Numbered from the stretch's first letter, positions 11,635 to 21,580 are shown. The stretch: 64,000 bases of DNA from Commensalibacter nepenthis (GCF_029953305.1 NZ_JASBAN010000001.1:1-64000), one strand, 5' to 3'. The notes: generated from the sequence alone by a model not told the origin. A program made the numbers and translations.

Positions 11635-13038
11635 ATGCAAAATAACTCCCCTAATCATACACAAAATAATTTATCCTCTTCTTACAATATTATCATGGTT
11701 GGCTTTCTAGCTTCCTTGGCTGGGTTGATGTTCGGTCTTGATATTGGTGTCATGTCAGGAGCAAATGAATTTATTAAAAAAGAATTTTCAGCAACAGATC
11801 ACAACATTGAAACCATCGTAAGCAGCATGATGTTTGGTGCTGCTTTGGGTGCATTAGGATGTGGTTGGGCATCTGCCAAATTTGGGCGTAACCGTTGTTT
11901 AATTCTTAGCGCATTAATCTTTATTATTTCCGCTATTGGTTGTGCGTTAGCCAAGAGTATTTTTGACCTCGTCGTGTGGCGTTTTATTTTAGGAATTGCC
12001 ATTGGTATTGCGAGTACTACAGCCCCACTTTATATTGCTGAAATCGCACCCGAAGAAAAAAGAGGTTCAATGATTTCAACTTACCAGCTAATGGTTACCG
12101 TTGGGATATTTCTTGCTTTTATCTCAGATACTATTTTAGGATATTATGGTGCTTGGCGATGGATGCTAGGAATTATTGCTGTTCCAGCAATCTTATTCTT
12201 GATCGGATTATTTTCTTTGCCAGATAGCCCAAGATGGCTTGTTATGCGCAACAGAAAACAAGAAGCATTTAATATCTTATTAAGTTTACGTGATGGCGAT
12301 AAACAAGCCGTTCACAATGAAGTCAAAGAAATTGAAGATCAAATTAAAAGCTCTAAAAAAGGCTTTAGTTTATTTATGAGCAATCGTAATTTCAGACGTT
12401 CTGTTGCTTTGGGAGTTACCCTTCAAATTGTCCAACAATTCACTGGTATGAATGTCGTTATGTACTATGCACCACGTATTTTCCAAGATATGGGATATAC
12501 AGGCAGTGCCACATTATGGTTCACAGCACTTGTTGGTTTAGTCAATGTTGCAGCAACTTTTATTGCTATTGGGACTGTAGATAAATATGGGCGCAAACCC
12601 ACGTTATATGCAGGTTTTACAGTAATGGCGATCGGGCTTGGTATTATCAGTTTTCTAATGAAAGACGGACATATTGCAAATCCAACCATGCAGATCTTTT
12701 GTGTTGCAATGCTTTTATTATTTATTGTTGGTTTTGCAATGTCTGCAGGTCCATTAATTTGGACATTATGTTCTGAGATCCAACCTTTACAAGGCAGAGA
12801 TTTTGGTGTTGCGGCTTCTACTGTCACAAATTGGTTGGCCAATTTTGTTGTCGGTTATACTTTCTTAAGCCTTAATAATAGCCTTGGCTCTTCTAAAACC
12901 TTTCTTCTTTATATGGTTTTAAACATCATCTTTATTGGCGTAACTTTCTGGTTTGTTCCCGAAACCTCCAAAGTCAGTCTTGAAAAAATCGAAGAAAACT
13001 TGATGGAAGGCAAACCTTTACGGCAAATTGGACGTTAA
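11635..13038 (+). CDS. MFS sugar porter (sugar:H+ symporter)
   Basis: This is a 467-residue member of the sugar porter family of the major facilitator superfamily, with about 12 predicted transmembrane helices. It resembles galactose, arabinose or xylose proton symporters (GalP/AraE/XylE type). Visible family marks are the GRNR loop after helix 2, RFILGIAIGIAS and PLYIAEIAPEEKRG, the LPDSPRWL motif before the central loop, KYGRKP in the second half, and the FVPETSK motif near the C-terminus. The exact sugar cannot be told from sequence. It stands alone with its own terminator. Confidence 0.9.
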   Translation: MQNNSPNHTQNNLSSSYNIIMVGFLASLAGLMFGLDIGVMSGANEFIKKEFSATDHNIETIVSSMMFGAALGALGCGWASAKFGRNRCLILSALIFIISAIGCALAKSIFDLVVWRFILGIAIGIASTTAPLYIAEIAPEEKRGSMISTYQLMVTVGIFLAFISDTILGYYGAWRWMLGIIAVPAILFLIGLFSLPDSPRWLVMRNRKQEAFNILLSLRDGDKQAVHNEVKEIEDQIKSSKKGFSLFMSNRNFRRSVALGVTLQIVQQFTGMNVVMYYAPRIFQDMGYTGSATLWFTALVGLVNVAATFIAIGTVDKYGRKPTLYAGFTVMAIGLGIISFLMKDGHIANPTMQIFCVAMLLLFIVGFAMSAGPLIWTLCSEIQPLQGRDFGVAASTVTNWLANFVVGYTFLSLNNSLGSSKTFLLYMVLNIIFIGVTFWFVPETSKVSLEKIEENLMEGKPLRQIGR

Positions 13039-13050
13039 TTTTAAAACTAT

Positions 13051-13090
13051 AAAAGCCGATCCAGAAATACTCTGAATCGGCTTTTTTTTT
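13051..13090 (+). terminator. Rho-independent terminator of the sugar porter
   Basis: The stem AAAGCCGAT / ATCGGCTTT closes a loop and is followed by a run of T residues, giving a standard intrinsic terminator 12 bases after the stop. The A-run on the other side may let it also serve the convergent permease gene. Confidence 0.9.
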
Positions 13091-13108
13091 AATTAAGTTT
13101 CAAGCCTA

Positions 13109-14383
13109 CTAAGCAAATATTTCATAAACTGCAACAGATACTGCAATAAGCCCCATAATCGTTACGAACACATTACTTGGTTTGCCTTTATATTTTGCCA
13201 ATGCTGGCACTGTGTGAATAGCATACATAGGCATTAAAAATAAAAAAACCGCAAAGACTGGACCGCTAATTGATTCAATCAATGTTAAAACATTAGGATT
13301 ATAAATTGAAACCAACCATGCAGTAATAAAAATAAAAATAATCGTACAAATATGTAATATTTTACCTTCTTGAATATCGATATTTACAAATTTACTTGTT
13401 TTAATAACAACACCATGAATGCCCTCTTTTGCACCCAAATAATGTCCTAAAAAAGATTTGCACATTGCAACAAATGCAACAATAGGCGCAACCCAGCTAA
13501 GAAAAGGGGTTTGAAAATGATTGGCTAGATAAGAAAGTATCGATACATTTTGGATTTTTGCCTCGTGTAAATTTTCTGGTGTTAAACATAGTGAACAACT
13601 AAATACAAAAAACAAAACAGTTACAACCATTAAAATATTACTATATTTGATGATTTGAGAGCATTTTTGTTCGGCAAGCCCTTCACCATATTCTTCAGTT
13701 TTTGCCACTGCCAAAGAGGATATAATTGGAAAATGATTGAAAGCATAAACTGTAACAGGAATTAACAACCATAACGTTAATAATAAGCCATTCCCCCCTT
13801 GATGCACAGTCCCTGAAAGGCTAACATTTTTGAAAATATCGCCTGTCCACTGGGGAATAAGCGACAATGAAATAATCATCAAAATTGCAATAAAAGGATA
13901 AACTAGTGCGGACATAATATTAACAATCAACATTTTACCACATTGAACAATCAACATTAAAAATGCCACCAATATAAATGCAATCAAAACTCTTGATGGA
14001 GGAGGAAAGTGAAGTTGATACTGAATAAAACTTTCAATTGTATTGGTTAAACTAACACTATACATCAGTAAAATTGGATAAAGTGCAAAACTATAAAGCA
14101 AGGTAATTAAATATCCTAGAAATTGACCGAATTGCTTCTCTACAACAATGGTAATATCTCTTCCCTTACCACTTAAAACAAATCGGCACAAAGCTCTATG
14201 GGAAAAAAAAGTCATTGGAAAAGCTAAAACAGACATAACCAACAAAGGAATTAAGCCCCCTGATGCAGCATTGATTGGCAAAAATAAAACTCCTGCACCA
14301 ATCGCAGTTCCATACAAACTTAACATCCAAATTGTATCAGTAGAGCCCCATTTAGGCATAACACCAGAACTATTTTTTTCCAT
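13109..14383 (-). CDS. HAAAP-family amino acid permease, SdaC/TdcC-like (copy 1)
   Basis: This 424-residue, roughly 11-helix permease belongs to the hydroxy/aromatic amino acid permease family and most resembles serine transporters of the SdaC type. The N-terminal MPKWGSTDTIWMLSLYGTAI and the GVLFLPINA motif are characteristic. Serine import by proton symport is the likely role. A close paralog with the same orientation lies at 18467-19741, on the other side of the heme operon. The substrate assignment is by family only. Confidence 0.85.
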   Translation of the reverse strand: MEKNSSGVMPKWGSTDTIWMLSLYGTAIGAGVLFLPINAASGGLIPLLVMSVLAFPMTFFSHRALCRFVLSGKGRDITIVVEKQFGQFLGYLITLLYSFALYPILLMYSVSLTNTIESFIQYQLHFPPPSRVLIAFILVAFLMLIVQCGKMLIVNIMSALVYPFIAILMIISLSLIPQWTGDIFKNVSLSGTVHQGGNGLLLTLWLLIPVTVYAFNHFPIISSLAVAKTEEYGEGLAEQKCSQIIKYSNILMVVTVLFFVFSCSLCLTPENLHEAKIQNVSILSYLANHFQTPFLSWVAPIVAFVAMCKSFLGHYLGAKEGIHGVVIKTSKFVNIDIQEGKILHICTIIFIFITAWLVSIYNPNVLTLIESISGPVFAVFLFLMPMYAIHTVPALAKYKGKPSNVFVTIMGLIAVSVAVYEIFA

Positions 14384-14522
14384 TAGAAATAATCACTTTG
14401 TTCATTATAATAAAATTATATTTTTCTTAAAAACGCGATAATATTATTTCAAATAAACAAGAATGAAAACTATTTATCTCAAGAAAATAGTAAAAAATAT
14501 ATTCACTGTGACTGACTTTATC

Positions 14523-15314
14523 TTATAATGAAAGCATTACATAAGGTTTTTGATATTCTTGATGTTGTATAATTTGCAAGTCAGCACCATACCAAGTTTT
14601 TAAAATTTCCTCGGTCAAAACTTCTTGTACATTTCCTTGAGCAACGATTACCCCTTTATTTAATAAATAGATCTGATCTGACCACAAAGAAGCAAGATTT
14701 AAATCATGTAAAATCATACACACAGACAAAGGAAACTGTTGGACTAGACTTTTCAACAATCGTAGCATTTGTTGTTGATGATATAAATCTAATGCAGAAG
14801 TTGGTTCATCTAAAAATAGCCAACCTGATGGACCTTGTTCCCTCCAAAGTTGCACCAATACTCGAGCTAATTGAATACGTTGTTGCTCACCTCCAGATAA
14901 AAAAGCATACTCTTTATTAATTAACTCTTGGCACTCTGTCATTTCGATCACATCATCAATCATTGCTTTATTAATTGGCTCCGTCCAAGGCGAACGCCCT
15001 AATTTGATAATATCAATCGCAGACAATGAGAACGTAATATGACTTTGCTGCTTCATCACAGCACGTGTCCTCGCCAATTCCTTTTTACGCCAATCATGTA
15101 GATTTTTACCTTTTAAACAACATTCCCCCATGGTTGGTAGGTAAAATCCCGTCAATACCTTAAACAAAGACGATTTCCCAGCACCATTTGGTCCAATTAA
15201 GGTCACAAACTGACCTTGATGAAGCGTAATAGAAACATCTGATAAAATAGATTGATTATTTTTAATCAAATGAATATTTTTGCCCTCAAGACAATAATCC
15301 AATTGATAGCTCAT
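14523..15314 (-). CDS. hmuV: Heme ABC transporter ATPase HmuV
   Basis: HmuV is the cytoplasmic ATPase that powers heme import with HmuT and HmuU. The 263-residue protein has Walker A GPNGAGKSS, the ABC signature LSGGEQQR, Walker B WLFLDEPT and the H-loop in ILHDLNLAS. It is the last gene of the operon hmuS-hmuT-hmuU-hmuV and overlaps hmuU by 4 bases (ATGA type), which indicates translational coupling. Confidence 0.93.
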   Translation of the reverse strand: MSYQLDYCLEGKNIHLIKNNQSILSDVSITLHQGQFVTLIGPNGAGKSSLFKVLTGFYLPTMGECCLKGKNLHDWRKKELARTRAVMKQQSHITFSLSAIDIIKLGRSPWTEPINKAMIDDVIEMTECQELINKEYAFLSGGEQQRIQLARVLVQLWREQGPSGWLFLDEPTSALDLYHQQQMLRLLKSLVQQFPLSVCMILHDLNLASLWSDQIYLLNKGVIVAQGNVQEVLTEEILKTWYGADLQIIQHQEYQKPYVMLSL

Positions 15315-16309
15315 GATCTACGTTTCCATTGCTCTTTTAAAATTAACCAAAAAAACCAAGGACCACCCAATAAGCTGGTTAGTAATCCAACAGGCATTTC
15401 AGCAGGCTGCACCATCGTTCGTGCTATCGTATCCGCAACCAGTAATAAAATCGCACCGCTAAGGGCTGAAGCAGGCAATAATATTTTATGATTATTCCCA
15501 AATATCAAGCGCATGGCATTAGGTATAACCAGTCCTAAAAATCCAATAATTCCACTGATTGAAACAGCTGTTCCTACCAATAATGCACTAAGAATTAATA
15601 ATTGTTTCTGAGTTTTATGCACATTAATCCCAAGATAATGGGCATCTTCTTCACCCAATTGTAGTAAATTAAGTTGTTTTGCATAACATTGAATTAAAAT
15701 CACTGTTGGGACAATTAGACACAAAGCAATAATAATCAATGACCATTGTGTTTGCCCCAGACTACCCATACCCCATAATGAAAGCTGCCTTAATTGTTGG
15801 TCATTACTGACCCATGATAAAATACCAACAGCGGCCCCACTAAGTGCGTTAATTGCTATTCCTATCAATAACAAACTGGATAAATTCCCTTTGGTTAAAC
15901 CACTTAATTGATAAATTAAAATAGTTACCACAAGGCTCCCTATAAAAGCAGCAACCACAGGCACCCATAATGATAAGAACGCAGGTAACCCCAAGGGAGT
16001 AACCAATGCGATTGCTACAGCCAATCCAGCCCCACTGCTGATCCCCAACAAACCAGGATCAGCCAGAGGATTACGAAATAGACCTTGCATCACAGTTCCA
16101 GATACAGATAAAGCAATCCCAATAACGACAGCCAACAAAACTCTAGGCAATCGTATATTCGTCCAGATTTGAAAGTCCAACTCTTTTGGATCGGCATTCC
16201 ATAGTGAAGACCATGATAAATGCACAGCACCGATATTTGCTGCCCCTATTATTGATCCAAATAGGATCAATAATAGGATAGCAAGATAAACACTATACCG
16301 TTTATCCAT
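15311..16309 (-). CDS. hmuU: Heme ABC transporter permease HmuU
   Basis: HmuU is the inner-membrane permease of the heme importer, in the FecCD/BtuC family. The 332-residue protein has about ten hydrophobic helices and the family segments LPRVLLAVVIG near residue 54, GLFRNPLADPGLLGISSGAG near 75-94 and GLVIPN near 256. It overlaps hmuT by 8 bases and hmuV by 4, so the operon is compact and complete for the inner-membrane part. Confidence 0.93.
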   Translation of the reverse strand: MDKRYSVYLAILLLILFGSIIGAANIGAVHLSWSSLWNADPKELDFQIWTNIRLPRVLLAVVIGIALSVSGTVMQGLFRNPLADPGLLGISSGAGLAVAIALVTPLGLPAFLSLWVPVVAAFIGSLVVTILIYQLSGLTKGNLSSLLLIGIAINALSGAAVGILSWVSNDQQLRQLSLWGMGSLGQTQWSLIIIALCLIVPTVILIQCYAKQLNLLQLGEEDAHYLGINVHKTQKQLLILSALLVGTAVSISGIIGFLGLVIPNAMRLIFGNNHKILLPASALSGAILLLVADTIARTMVQPAEMPVGLLTSLLGGPWFFWLILKEQWKRRS

Positions 16310-17138
16310 GAGGTAATGCTTCAGCCTTTACACGTAACTCTTTGATCGCTTCGGGTGTTCTGAGCCCAAAGCCTAATAATGCCATTTGATCGATAATAAT
16401 AAGATTATGATGTTTCCCCGCTGGAGTCATCGCAACACCAGGAAGTTTCCATAAATTATCCGCTCCACCAATTGTTTTAATAGCATCACTGTCGGTCATG
16501 ATAATATCAGGAGCAGCAGCAATAATCCCTTCTTGTGACATGGGTTGATAATGAAGGCTATTGCCCATCCCATTTTGTAAACCCGCATCTTTAATCGCTG
16601 CATCAGCTGCTGTATCACGTCCTGCAACTAAGTTACTCATACCACCATGTGCCATGATATAAATGACCTTCACAGGCAACTGTTTTGAGGACAACGACGT
16701 GATGATTTGATTCATTTTATCCTGTAAATTCTTTGCTTCTTTTTCGCGATGTAATGCTTTGGCAATCACTTCGACTTTTTGAGGGATCACTTTTAATGAA
16801 TGCTTTCCCGAAACATAAACCACAGGAATACCAACTTTCTTAATTTGCTCTAACACCGCAGAAGGCTGAGCAAGGTCACTAGTAATGACCATTGTTGGCT
16901 TCAAAGACAATATGCCTTCTGTATTCAATTGACGCATATAACCAATATCTTTGACATTTTTTACATTAGCAGGTTGGTTGCTGGTCGTATCGCGACCGAC
17001 TAACTCATCCTGAGCACCCAAAGCATAAATAATTTCCGTAACATCTCCACCAATTGAAATAATTCTTTCTTTGGCTTGTGCAGAAACAGTTATAACGAGT
17101 AAAGATAACGTTGCAAAACAAAGATAAGCTAATTTCAT
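16302..17138 (-). CDS. hmuT: Periplasmic heme-binding protein HmuT
   Basis: HmuT captures heme in the periplasm and delivers it to HmuUV. The 278-residue protein has an N-terminal signal peptide with probable cleavage after SAQA (about residue 22), then the class III binding-protein fold starting ERIISIGGDVTEI. Typical later segments are GRDTTSNQP and the conserved MSQEGI region. It overlaps hmuS by 4 bases. No lipobox is present, so it should be soluble. Confidence 0.92.
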   Translation of the reverse strand: MKLAYLCFATLSLLVITVSAQAKERIISIGGDVTEIIYALGAQDELVGRDTTSNQPANVKNVKDIGYMRQLNTEGILSLKPTMVITSDLAQPSAVLEQIKKVGIPVVYVSGKHSLKVIPQKVEVIAKALHREKEAKNLQDKMNQIITSLSSKQLPVKVIYIMAHGGMSNLVAGRDTAADAAIKDAGLQNGMGNSLHYQPMSQEGIIAAAPDIIMTDSDAIKTIGGADNLWKLPGVAMTPAGKHHNLIIIDQMALLGFGLRTPEAIKELRVKAEALPHG

Positions 17139-18166
17139 GCTACTTTTTCTTTCATAGCAATCTCATTAATTTGATTACGCCAGACTTCTTGCTCCAAATC
17201 CCCTTCAGTTCTTTGTCCATAAAGTTGAGCAATTTGCGTGCCATCTTTGGCAAAAAGTTCAAGGCTGGTCACATAACCTTCTTTCGTTGGTTTACGAGTA
17301 ACCCATGTTTCAGCAATGTGATCTTCCATTAAATGCATGGTAAATTTTGGATTAAAAATATTCAACCAATTATCTTTAGGCATTAATTTTTCAACCACAC
17401 CTGTAAAGATTTGCACACAACCAGGATTTCCGATGAAAATCATGATTTCATTTTTATCATTTAACGCCATATCAAGAATTTGAGAAAGCGCATTATTCTC
17501 TACTTTACATGCCAGATTATTACTTACGGAAGAAAATGCTTGTTGGCGCGTCACATTATGACGTGTTAGCAAGCTAAAGAACTGATGAACATCCGTCATT
17601 GCACGCCATTCTTCTTCGATTTTCTTTGCATCGAAAAACGCATTTTTAGAGACATGTTCAGGTCGAGAAACAATAAAATCCTCTTTTGCTTCAACAGTAA
17701 ATTTTTCGATCAAAGCATCCCATTCTTGGCGATTGGTATTATCAGTCATATAGATTTTTAAAATAGCATCGCCATACGCATCAAAAATCTGAATACTTTC
17801 TTTTTCTCCACGTCTGGTCATTTCCTTGATGTAAAAAGAGCTGACCCATTTACCTACAAAAAGACGTTGATCCAAAGCACGTGGGTTTAATACAAGCCCT
17901 CCATGATTGCCTAGCTTCACGTTATCATATTGTCCAGCCTGCTCATGAACAGCATATTCATTACGAACAATATTCATGGTTTCTCCAACTTTGTGAAGCT
18001 CTTTCAAAAAAGTTGCAAAATCCGTTGTAAATGCCCTGGCATCGGCACCAATGCGAGAATGGCACAATTCCGCTTCGCTGATGCCAATCATCCCAGCCAA
18101 ATCGCGTGCAAATTTACCCGTATGTTCGGATTTAAGGGTTAAATAGCGTTGATAATATGCGTTCAT
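17135..18166 (-). CDS. hmuS: Heme-utilisation protein HmuS/HemS
   Basis: HmuS-type proteins bind cytoplasmic heme and either store it or release its iron. The 343-residue length fits the HemS/ChuS/HmuS family, which consists of two repeated halves. It is the first gene of the heme operon and the promoter region upstream has a palindromic iron-regulator-like site. No gene for a TonB-dependent outer membrane heme receptor is next to it; in many relatives this receptor heads the operon, so it must lie elsewhere. Confidence 0.9.
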   Translation of the reverse strand: MNAYYQRYLTLKSEHTGKFARDLAGMIGISEAELCHSRIGADARAFTTDFATFLKELHKVGETMNIVRNEYAVHEQAGQYDNVKLGNHGGLVLNPRALDQRLFVGKWVSSFYIKEMTRRGEKESIQIFDAYGDAILKIYMTDNTNRQEWDALIEKFTVEAKEDFIVSRPEHVSKNAFFDAKKIEEEWRAMTDVHQFFSLLTRHNVTRQQAFSSVSNNLACKVENNALSQILDMALNDKNEIMIFIGNPGCVQIFTGVVEKLMPKDNWLNIFNPKFTMHLMEDHIAETWVTRKPTKEGYVTSLELFAKDGTQIAQLYGQRTEGDLEQEVWRNQINEIAMKEKVA

Positions 18167-18228
18167 TATAAACCGTCCTTAAGGTTGTCTTTTCAGGTTT
18201 GATATTCAATGAACGGTATATAAGCATA

Positions 18229-18270
18229 ATTAAGAACGATTATCAATATCAAATGAAATTGATTCTTAAT
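18229..18270 (-). promoter_or_regulatory. Probable iron-responsive (Fur/Irr-type) operator of the hmu operon
   Basis: A 42-base AT-rich nested palindrome lies 63 bases upstream of hmuS. The outer arms are ATTAAGAA and TTCTTAAT, the inner arms ATCAAT and ATTGAT, and the core holds GATTATCAATATC. This resembles Fur-box composition (GATAAT-like hexamers). The assignment rests on this and on the heme operon next to it; which regulator binds is unknown. Confidence 0.6.
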
Positions 18271-18380
18271 ATCATACTATGCCTCTAACTTTTTAATTTA
18301 AATATAGAAATATTTTCTAATAAAAAGTAAAATACAAATAATCTATTTATTCTTAAAAGGTATATATAGAAATTTGTCGC

Positions 18381-18417
18381 GTTGTTTACAGTAATATTCC
18401 ATATCACTGTAAACAAC
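18381..18417 (-). terminator. Strong inverted repeat downstream of the second permease
   Basis: A perfect 12-bp inverted repeat (GTTGTTTACAGT and its complement, 13-base loop) lies 50 bases beyond the permease stop. A second perfect repeat, GGGTTATA/TATAACCC at 18433-18451, lies between it and the gene. Neither has a good U-run. They may act together as a transcript end or as 3'-end protection. Confidence 0.45.
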
Positions 18418-18466
18418 CCGATCAATTCCTACGGGTTATATATTATAACCCTCTTCATAAAACAGA

Positions 18467-19741
18467 CTATATAAATAACTTATAAACAGCTGCGGAAATT
18501 GCAATACATCCCATTATCACAATAAAAACATTGCTTATTTTTCCTCTGTAACGTGCCAAAGAAGGAATAGTATGAATGGCATACATAGGCATAAGGAATA
18601 AAATCATTGCTAAAATTGGTCCACCAATCGATTCAATCATTCCTAAAACGCTTGGGTTCAATGCAGCAATTATCCACGCGGTAATAAACATAAAAATCAA
18701 TGCACATTTATTTAATGTTTTTTCTTGAGCACTTTTACCAAAAAAATGCATTGACTTTAAAATGACACCATTAAAACCTTCTCTTGCCCCAAGATAATGC
18801 CCCAAAAAAGATTTAGAAATTGCAACAAACGCAACAATCGGTGCCACCCAATCTAAAAAAGGTGTTTTAAAATGATTAGCCAAATAAGAGAGAATAGAAA
18901 TATTCTCAGCTTTTGCCTCTTGCAAATTAGCAGGACTTAAACATAACGCACAGCTAAACACAAAAAATAATACAGTAATAACCATCATAATATTACTATA
19001 CTGAATAATTTTTGAACATTTTTGTTCTGCGAATTTTCCGTATTCTTTGCGCTTGGCAACCGCCAAGGAAGAAATAATAGGTGAGTGGTTAAAAGAGAAA
19101 ACAGCCACAGGAATAATGAGCCATAACGTTACTAATAATCCACTCCCCCCACTTTTGGTTGCACCTGACAAATCAATATGTTGGAATATATCTACTGTCC
19201 ATTGTGGAATTAAACATAAAGCAATTAACATTAATATAGCAATAAATGGATATACCAATATGGACATTACACGAACAATTAAGACTTCTCCGAATTGTAC
19301 AATAATAATCAACATACTAATCAGCAAGAAAGAAACCAGAATTCTAGACGGTGGGGTCATGTGCAACTGATTTTGAATAAAGCTGATTACTGTATTAGTA
19401 ATACCGACACTATAGACCAACAAAATAGGATAAATAGCAAAAAAATATAATAAAGTAATACAATACCCCATTCGCTTGCCAAATTTTTCTTCAACTACTG
19501 CAGTAATATCGTTATGCGCTGAATCCCCAGAAAGAACAAATCGACATAGGGCACGATGCGCAAAAAAAGTCATTGGAAATGCGAGGACAGCCAAAACAAG
19601 TAATGGAATCAATCCCCCAGCTGCTGCATTAATAGGTAAAAATAACACCCCTGCGCCAATCGCAGTTCCATAAAGGCTGAGCATCCAAACAGTGTCAGAA
19701 GAACTCCATTTGGGCATTTCACTAAAAATTTCTTTTTGCAT
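18467..19741 (-). CDS. HAAAP-family amino acid permease, SdaC/TdcC-like (copy 2)
   Basis: This 424-residue permease is a paralog of the one at 13109-14383, with the same length and nearly the same N-terminus (MPKWSSSDTVWMLSLYGTAI). The helices and loops match along the full length, with many substitutions, so the duplication is not recent. A serine or related amino acid is the probable substrate. Having two directly repeated homologs on either side of the heme operon may allow recombination between them. Confidence 0.85.
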   Translation of the reverse strand: MQKEIFSEMPKWSSSDTVWMLSLYGTAIGAGVLFLPINAAAGGLIPLLVLAVLAFPMTFFAHRALCRFVLSGDSAHNDITAVVEEKFGKRMGYCITLLYFFAIYPILLVYSVGITNTVISFIQNQLHMTPPSRILVSFLLISMLIIIVQFGEVLIVRVMSILVYPFIAILMLIALCLIPQWTVDIFQHIDLSGATKSGGSGLLVTLWLIIPVAVFSFNHSPIISSLAVAKRKEYGKFAEQKCSKIIQYSNIMMVITVLFFVFSCALCLSPANLQEAKAENISILSYLANHFKTPFLDWVAPIVAFVAISKSFLGHYLGAREGFNGVILKSMHFFGKSAQEKTLNKCALIFMFITAWIIAALNPSVLGMIESIGGPILAMILFLMPMYAIHTIPSLARYRGKISNVFIVIMGCIAISAAVYKLFI

Positions 19742-19914
19742 ATTTATTACTCAAAAATAATAATCAAATTTCGTATAATTTAGTTGAAAAACTTTAAGAA
19801 TAAAATATAAATTGCTTTTCCCACATATAAATAGATAAAACAATTTCAACTGATGATTTTTATACAATACTTATATATAATAATTAGCGTTGTTTAATAG
19901 TATTATAATTAAGA

Positions 19915-19962
19915 ATAGCAAGCCTGTTATATTCAATTCCATCCATATAGCAGCCTTGCTAT
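19915..19962 (-). terminator. Possible terminator of the beta-glucosidase gene
   Basis: Arms ATAGCAAGCCTG and CAGCCTTGCTAT pair with one mismatch around a 24-base loop, 35 bases past the stop codon. The following stretch is AT-rich with no clean U-run, so the call is tentative. Confidence 0.35.
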
Positions 19963-19997
19963 CAAACAAAATTACATTGCACTATATTCGTTATAGC

Positions 19998-21431
19998 TTA
20001 TTTTTTTTCTTGAATAATTTTACTATATAAATTAGCACTTTGCTTTAAAGTACGTTTTTGTGTGTTCCAATCCACATAAATTATACCAAACCTTGATTTA
20101 TATCCACTAAACCATTCTAAATTATCGTGACTGGACCAAATCATATATCCATCAATATTTGACCCATTTTGCATAGATACTATCATTGCCTCAATATGAG
20201 CCTGAATATAGTTAGAACGTTTTGTATCCTCTATTTTTCCATTTACCAATTGATCTTCACCTGGAAAACCTGCGCCATTTTCTGTGATGATAATAGTAGG
20301 ATTACCATATTCTGTTCGTATACGGTCCAAAAGTGCTGTCAGTTGATCGGGACGCACTGCGCCATTATAAGCAGCCTCTTGACCTTCGGGAATATAGCTT
20401 TCTGGATTATATCCAGAACCCTTACCATGACGAACAAAATTAGGCGCGTAATAGTTAATCCCTAAAAATTCAAAATGAGCGTTATAAATCGTTTTTGCAT
20501 CTTCTGGTTGAACATCAATAGCTAAATTCATTTTGCTAGCAAGTGACACAATATCTTCTGGATACTGCCCTTTATAAATCGCATCTAAAAACCAACGATT
20601 TAACACACCATCAGCAATTATTGCATCGGCTTTATCAGCCTCTGTGGCATTAGTATCCGTCAACACAGGACTCAGAGGTAAAGCTAACCCCAAGCGACCT
20701 TTATACCCTGCTGCACGAAAAGATTCTTTTGCTTTTGCAGCTGCTAAGAGAATATGATTATAGCATTTAAGAGAAACTTCCATCGTCTCTGATGTTGCGA
20801 TAATTGGTAATGAAGTATCCTCAAAATTACCCGCCAAATATCGTTTAGCAAGAATATTTTGGGCAACTTCAACAGTAGGTTCATTAATTAAAACAAAATC
20901 TTGTGCTAAATCTGAAAAATGAATAAATATTATATTTGCATAATAATTAAACCAATCAATAGAATCTCTATTTTCCCAACCACCATTATTTGCTAGCGCC
21001 AAAGGCATATCCCAATGATATAATGTGATGAGCGCACTGATCCCTGCTGCTTTTAAATCTTTGATGAGTTGACGGTAATGTTCAACGGCTTTCATATTTA
21101 CAGGTCCTAGACCATCGGGAATAATACGAGGCCATGAAATCGAAAATCGATAGCAGTTAATCTTTAATTTTTTTAACAATTGAATATCTTGAAGATATTG
21201 ATTCCGATCGTAAAAATTAATAGCAACATCACCTGTAACACCCAGCCCGCCAAGCTGTTTGTCATTTAAATAATAGTCCCAAATAGATTGGCCGCGCCCA
21301 TCTTCGTTTACACACCCTTCAACTTGATACGCTGCAGAAGCTGTCCCCCATAAAAACCCTTTTTTAATTTTAAAATCAGAATTATTTAAACATCGCTTGG
21401 CATTAGCCATTGAATTAAATTCGTTTGTCAT
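19998..21431 (-). CDS. GH1 family beta-glucosidase
   Basis: This 477-residue protein is a complete glycoside hydrolase family 1 enzyme. The acid/base glutamate is in NEP (E184) and the nucleophile in TENG (E384). Near the C-terminus the motif DNLEWFSGY (436-444) is that of beta-glucosidases acting on free glucosides; 6-phospho-beta-glucosidases have a serine/lysine phosphate-binding motif there. No PTS gene is adjacent, which agrees. There is no signal peptide, so it acts in the cytoplasm, probably on imported plant glucosides such as cellobiose or aryl-glucosides. Its start at 21431 has an AAGGAAATT ribosome site. Confidence 0.9.
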   Translation of the reverse strand: MTNEFNSMANAKRCLNNSDFKIKKGFLWGTASAAYQVEGCVNEDGRGQSIWDYYLNDKQLGGLGVTGDVAINFYDRNQYLQDIQLLKKLKINCYRFSISWPRIIPDGLGPVNMKAVEHYRQLIKDLKAAGISALITLYHWDMPLALANNGGWENRDSIDWFNYYANIIFIHFSDLAQDFVLINEPTVEVAQNILAKRYLAGNFEDTSLPIIATSETMEVSLKCYNHILLAAAKAKESFRAAGYKGRLGLALPLSPVLTDTNATEADKADAIIADGVLNRWFLDAIYKGQYPEDIVSLASKMNLAIDVQPEDAKTIYNAHFEFLGINYYAPNFVRHGKGSGYNPESYIPEGQEAAYNGAVRPDQLTALLDRIRTEYGNPTIIITENGAGFPGEDQLVNGKIEDTKRSNYIQAHIEAMIVSMQNGSNIDGYMIWSSHDNLEWFSGYKSRFGIIYVDWNTQKRTLKQSANLYSKIIQEKK

Positions 21432-21540
21432 TTTAATTTCCTTTTGTTTACATAAAAATAAAGTAAATAAATGTAAGATATAATTTGTTTATGCTTTTAC
21501 ATTTTTAATTTAAAAATAATTTTATAATATTAAAATTTAA

Positions 21541-21580
21541 TATACTTAATACAGAATAATAATTTTCTGTATTAAGTATA
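21541..21580. repeat. Perfect 16-bp inverted repeat upstream of the beta-glucosidase gene
   Basis: TATACTTAATACAGAA and its exact complement surround an 8-base loop, about 110 bases upstream of the beta-glucosidase start and 150 bases past glmS. No U-run follows on either strand. It could be an operator or an RNA hairpin in the leader of the glucosidase transcript. Confidence 0.6.
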
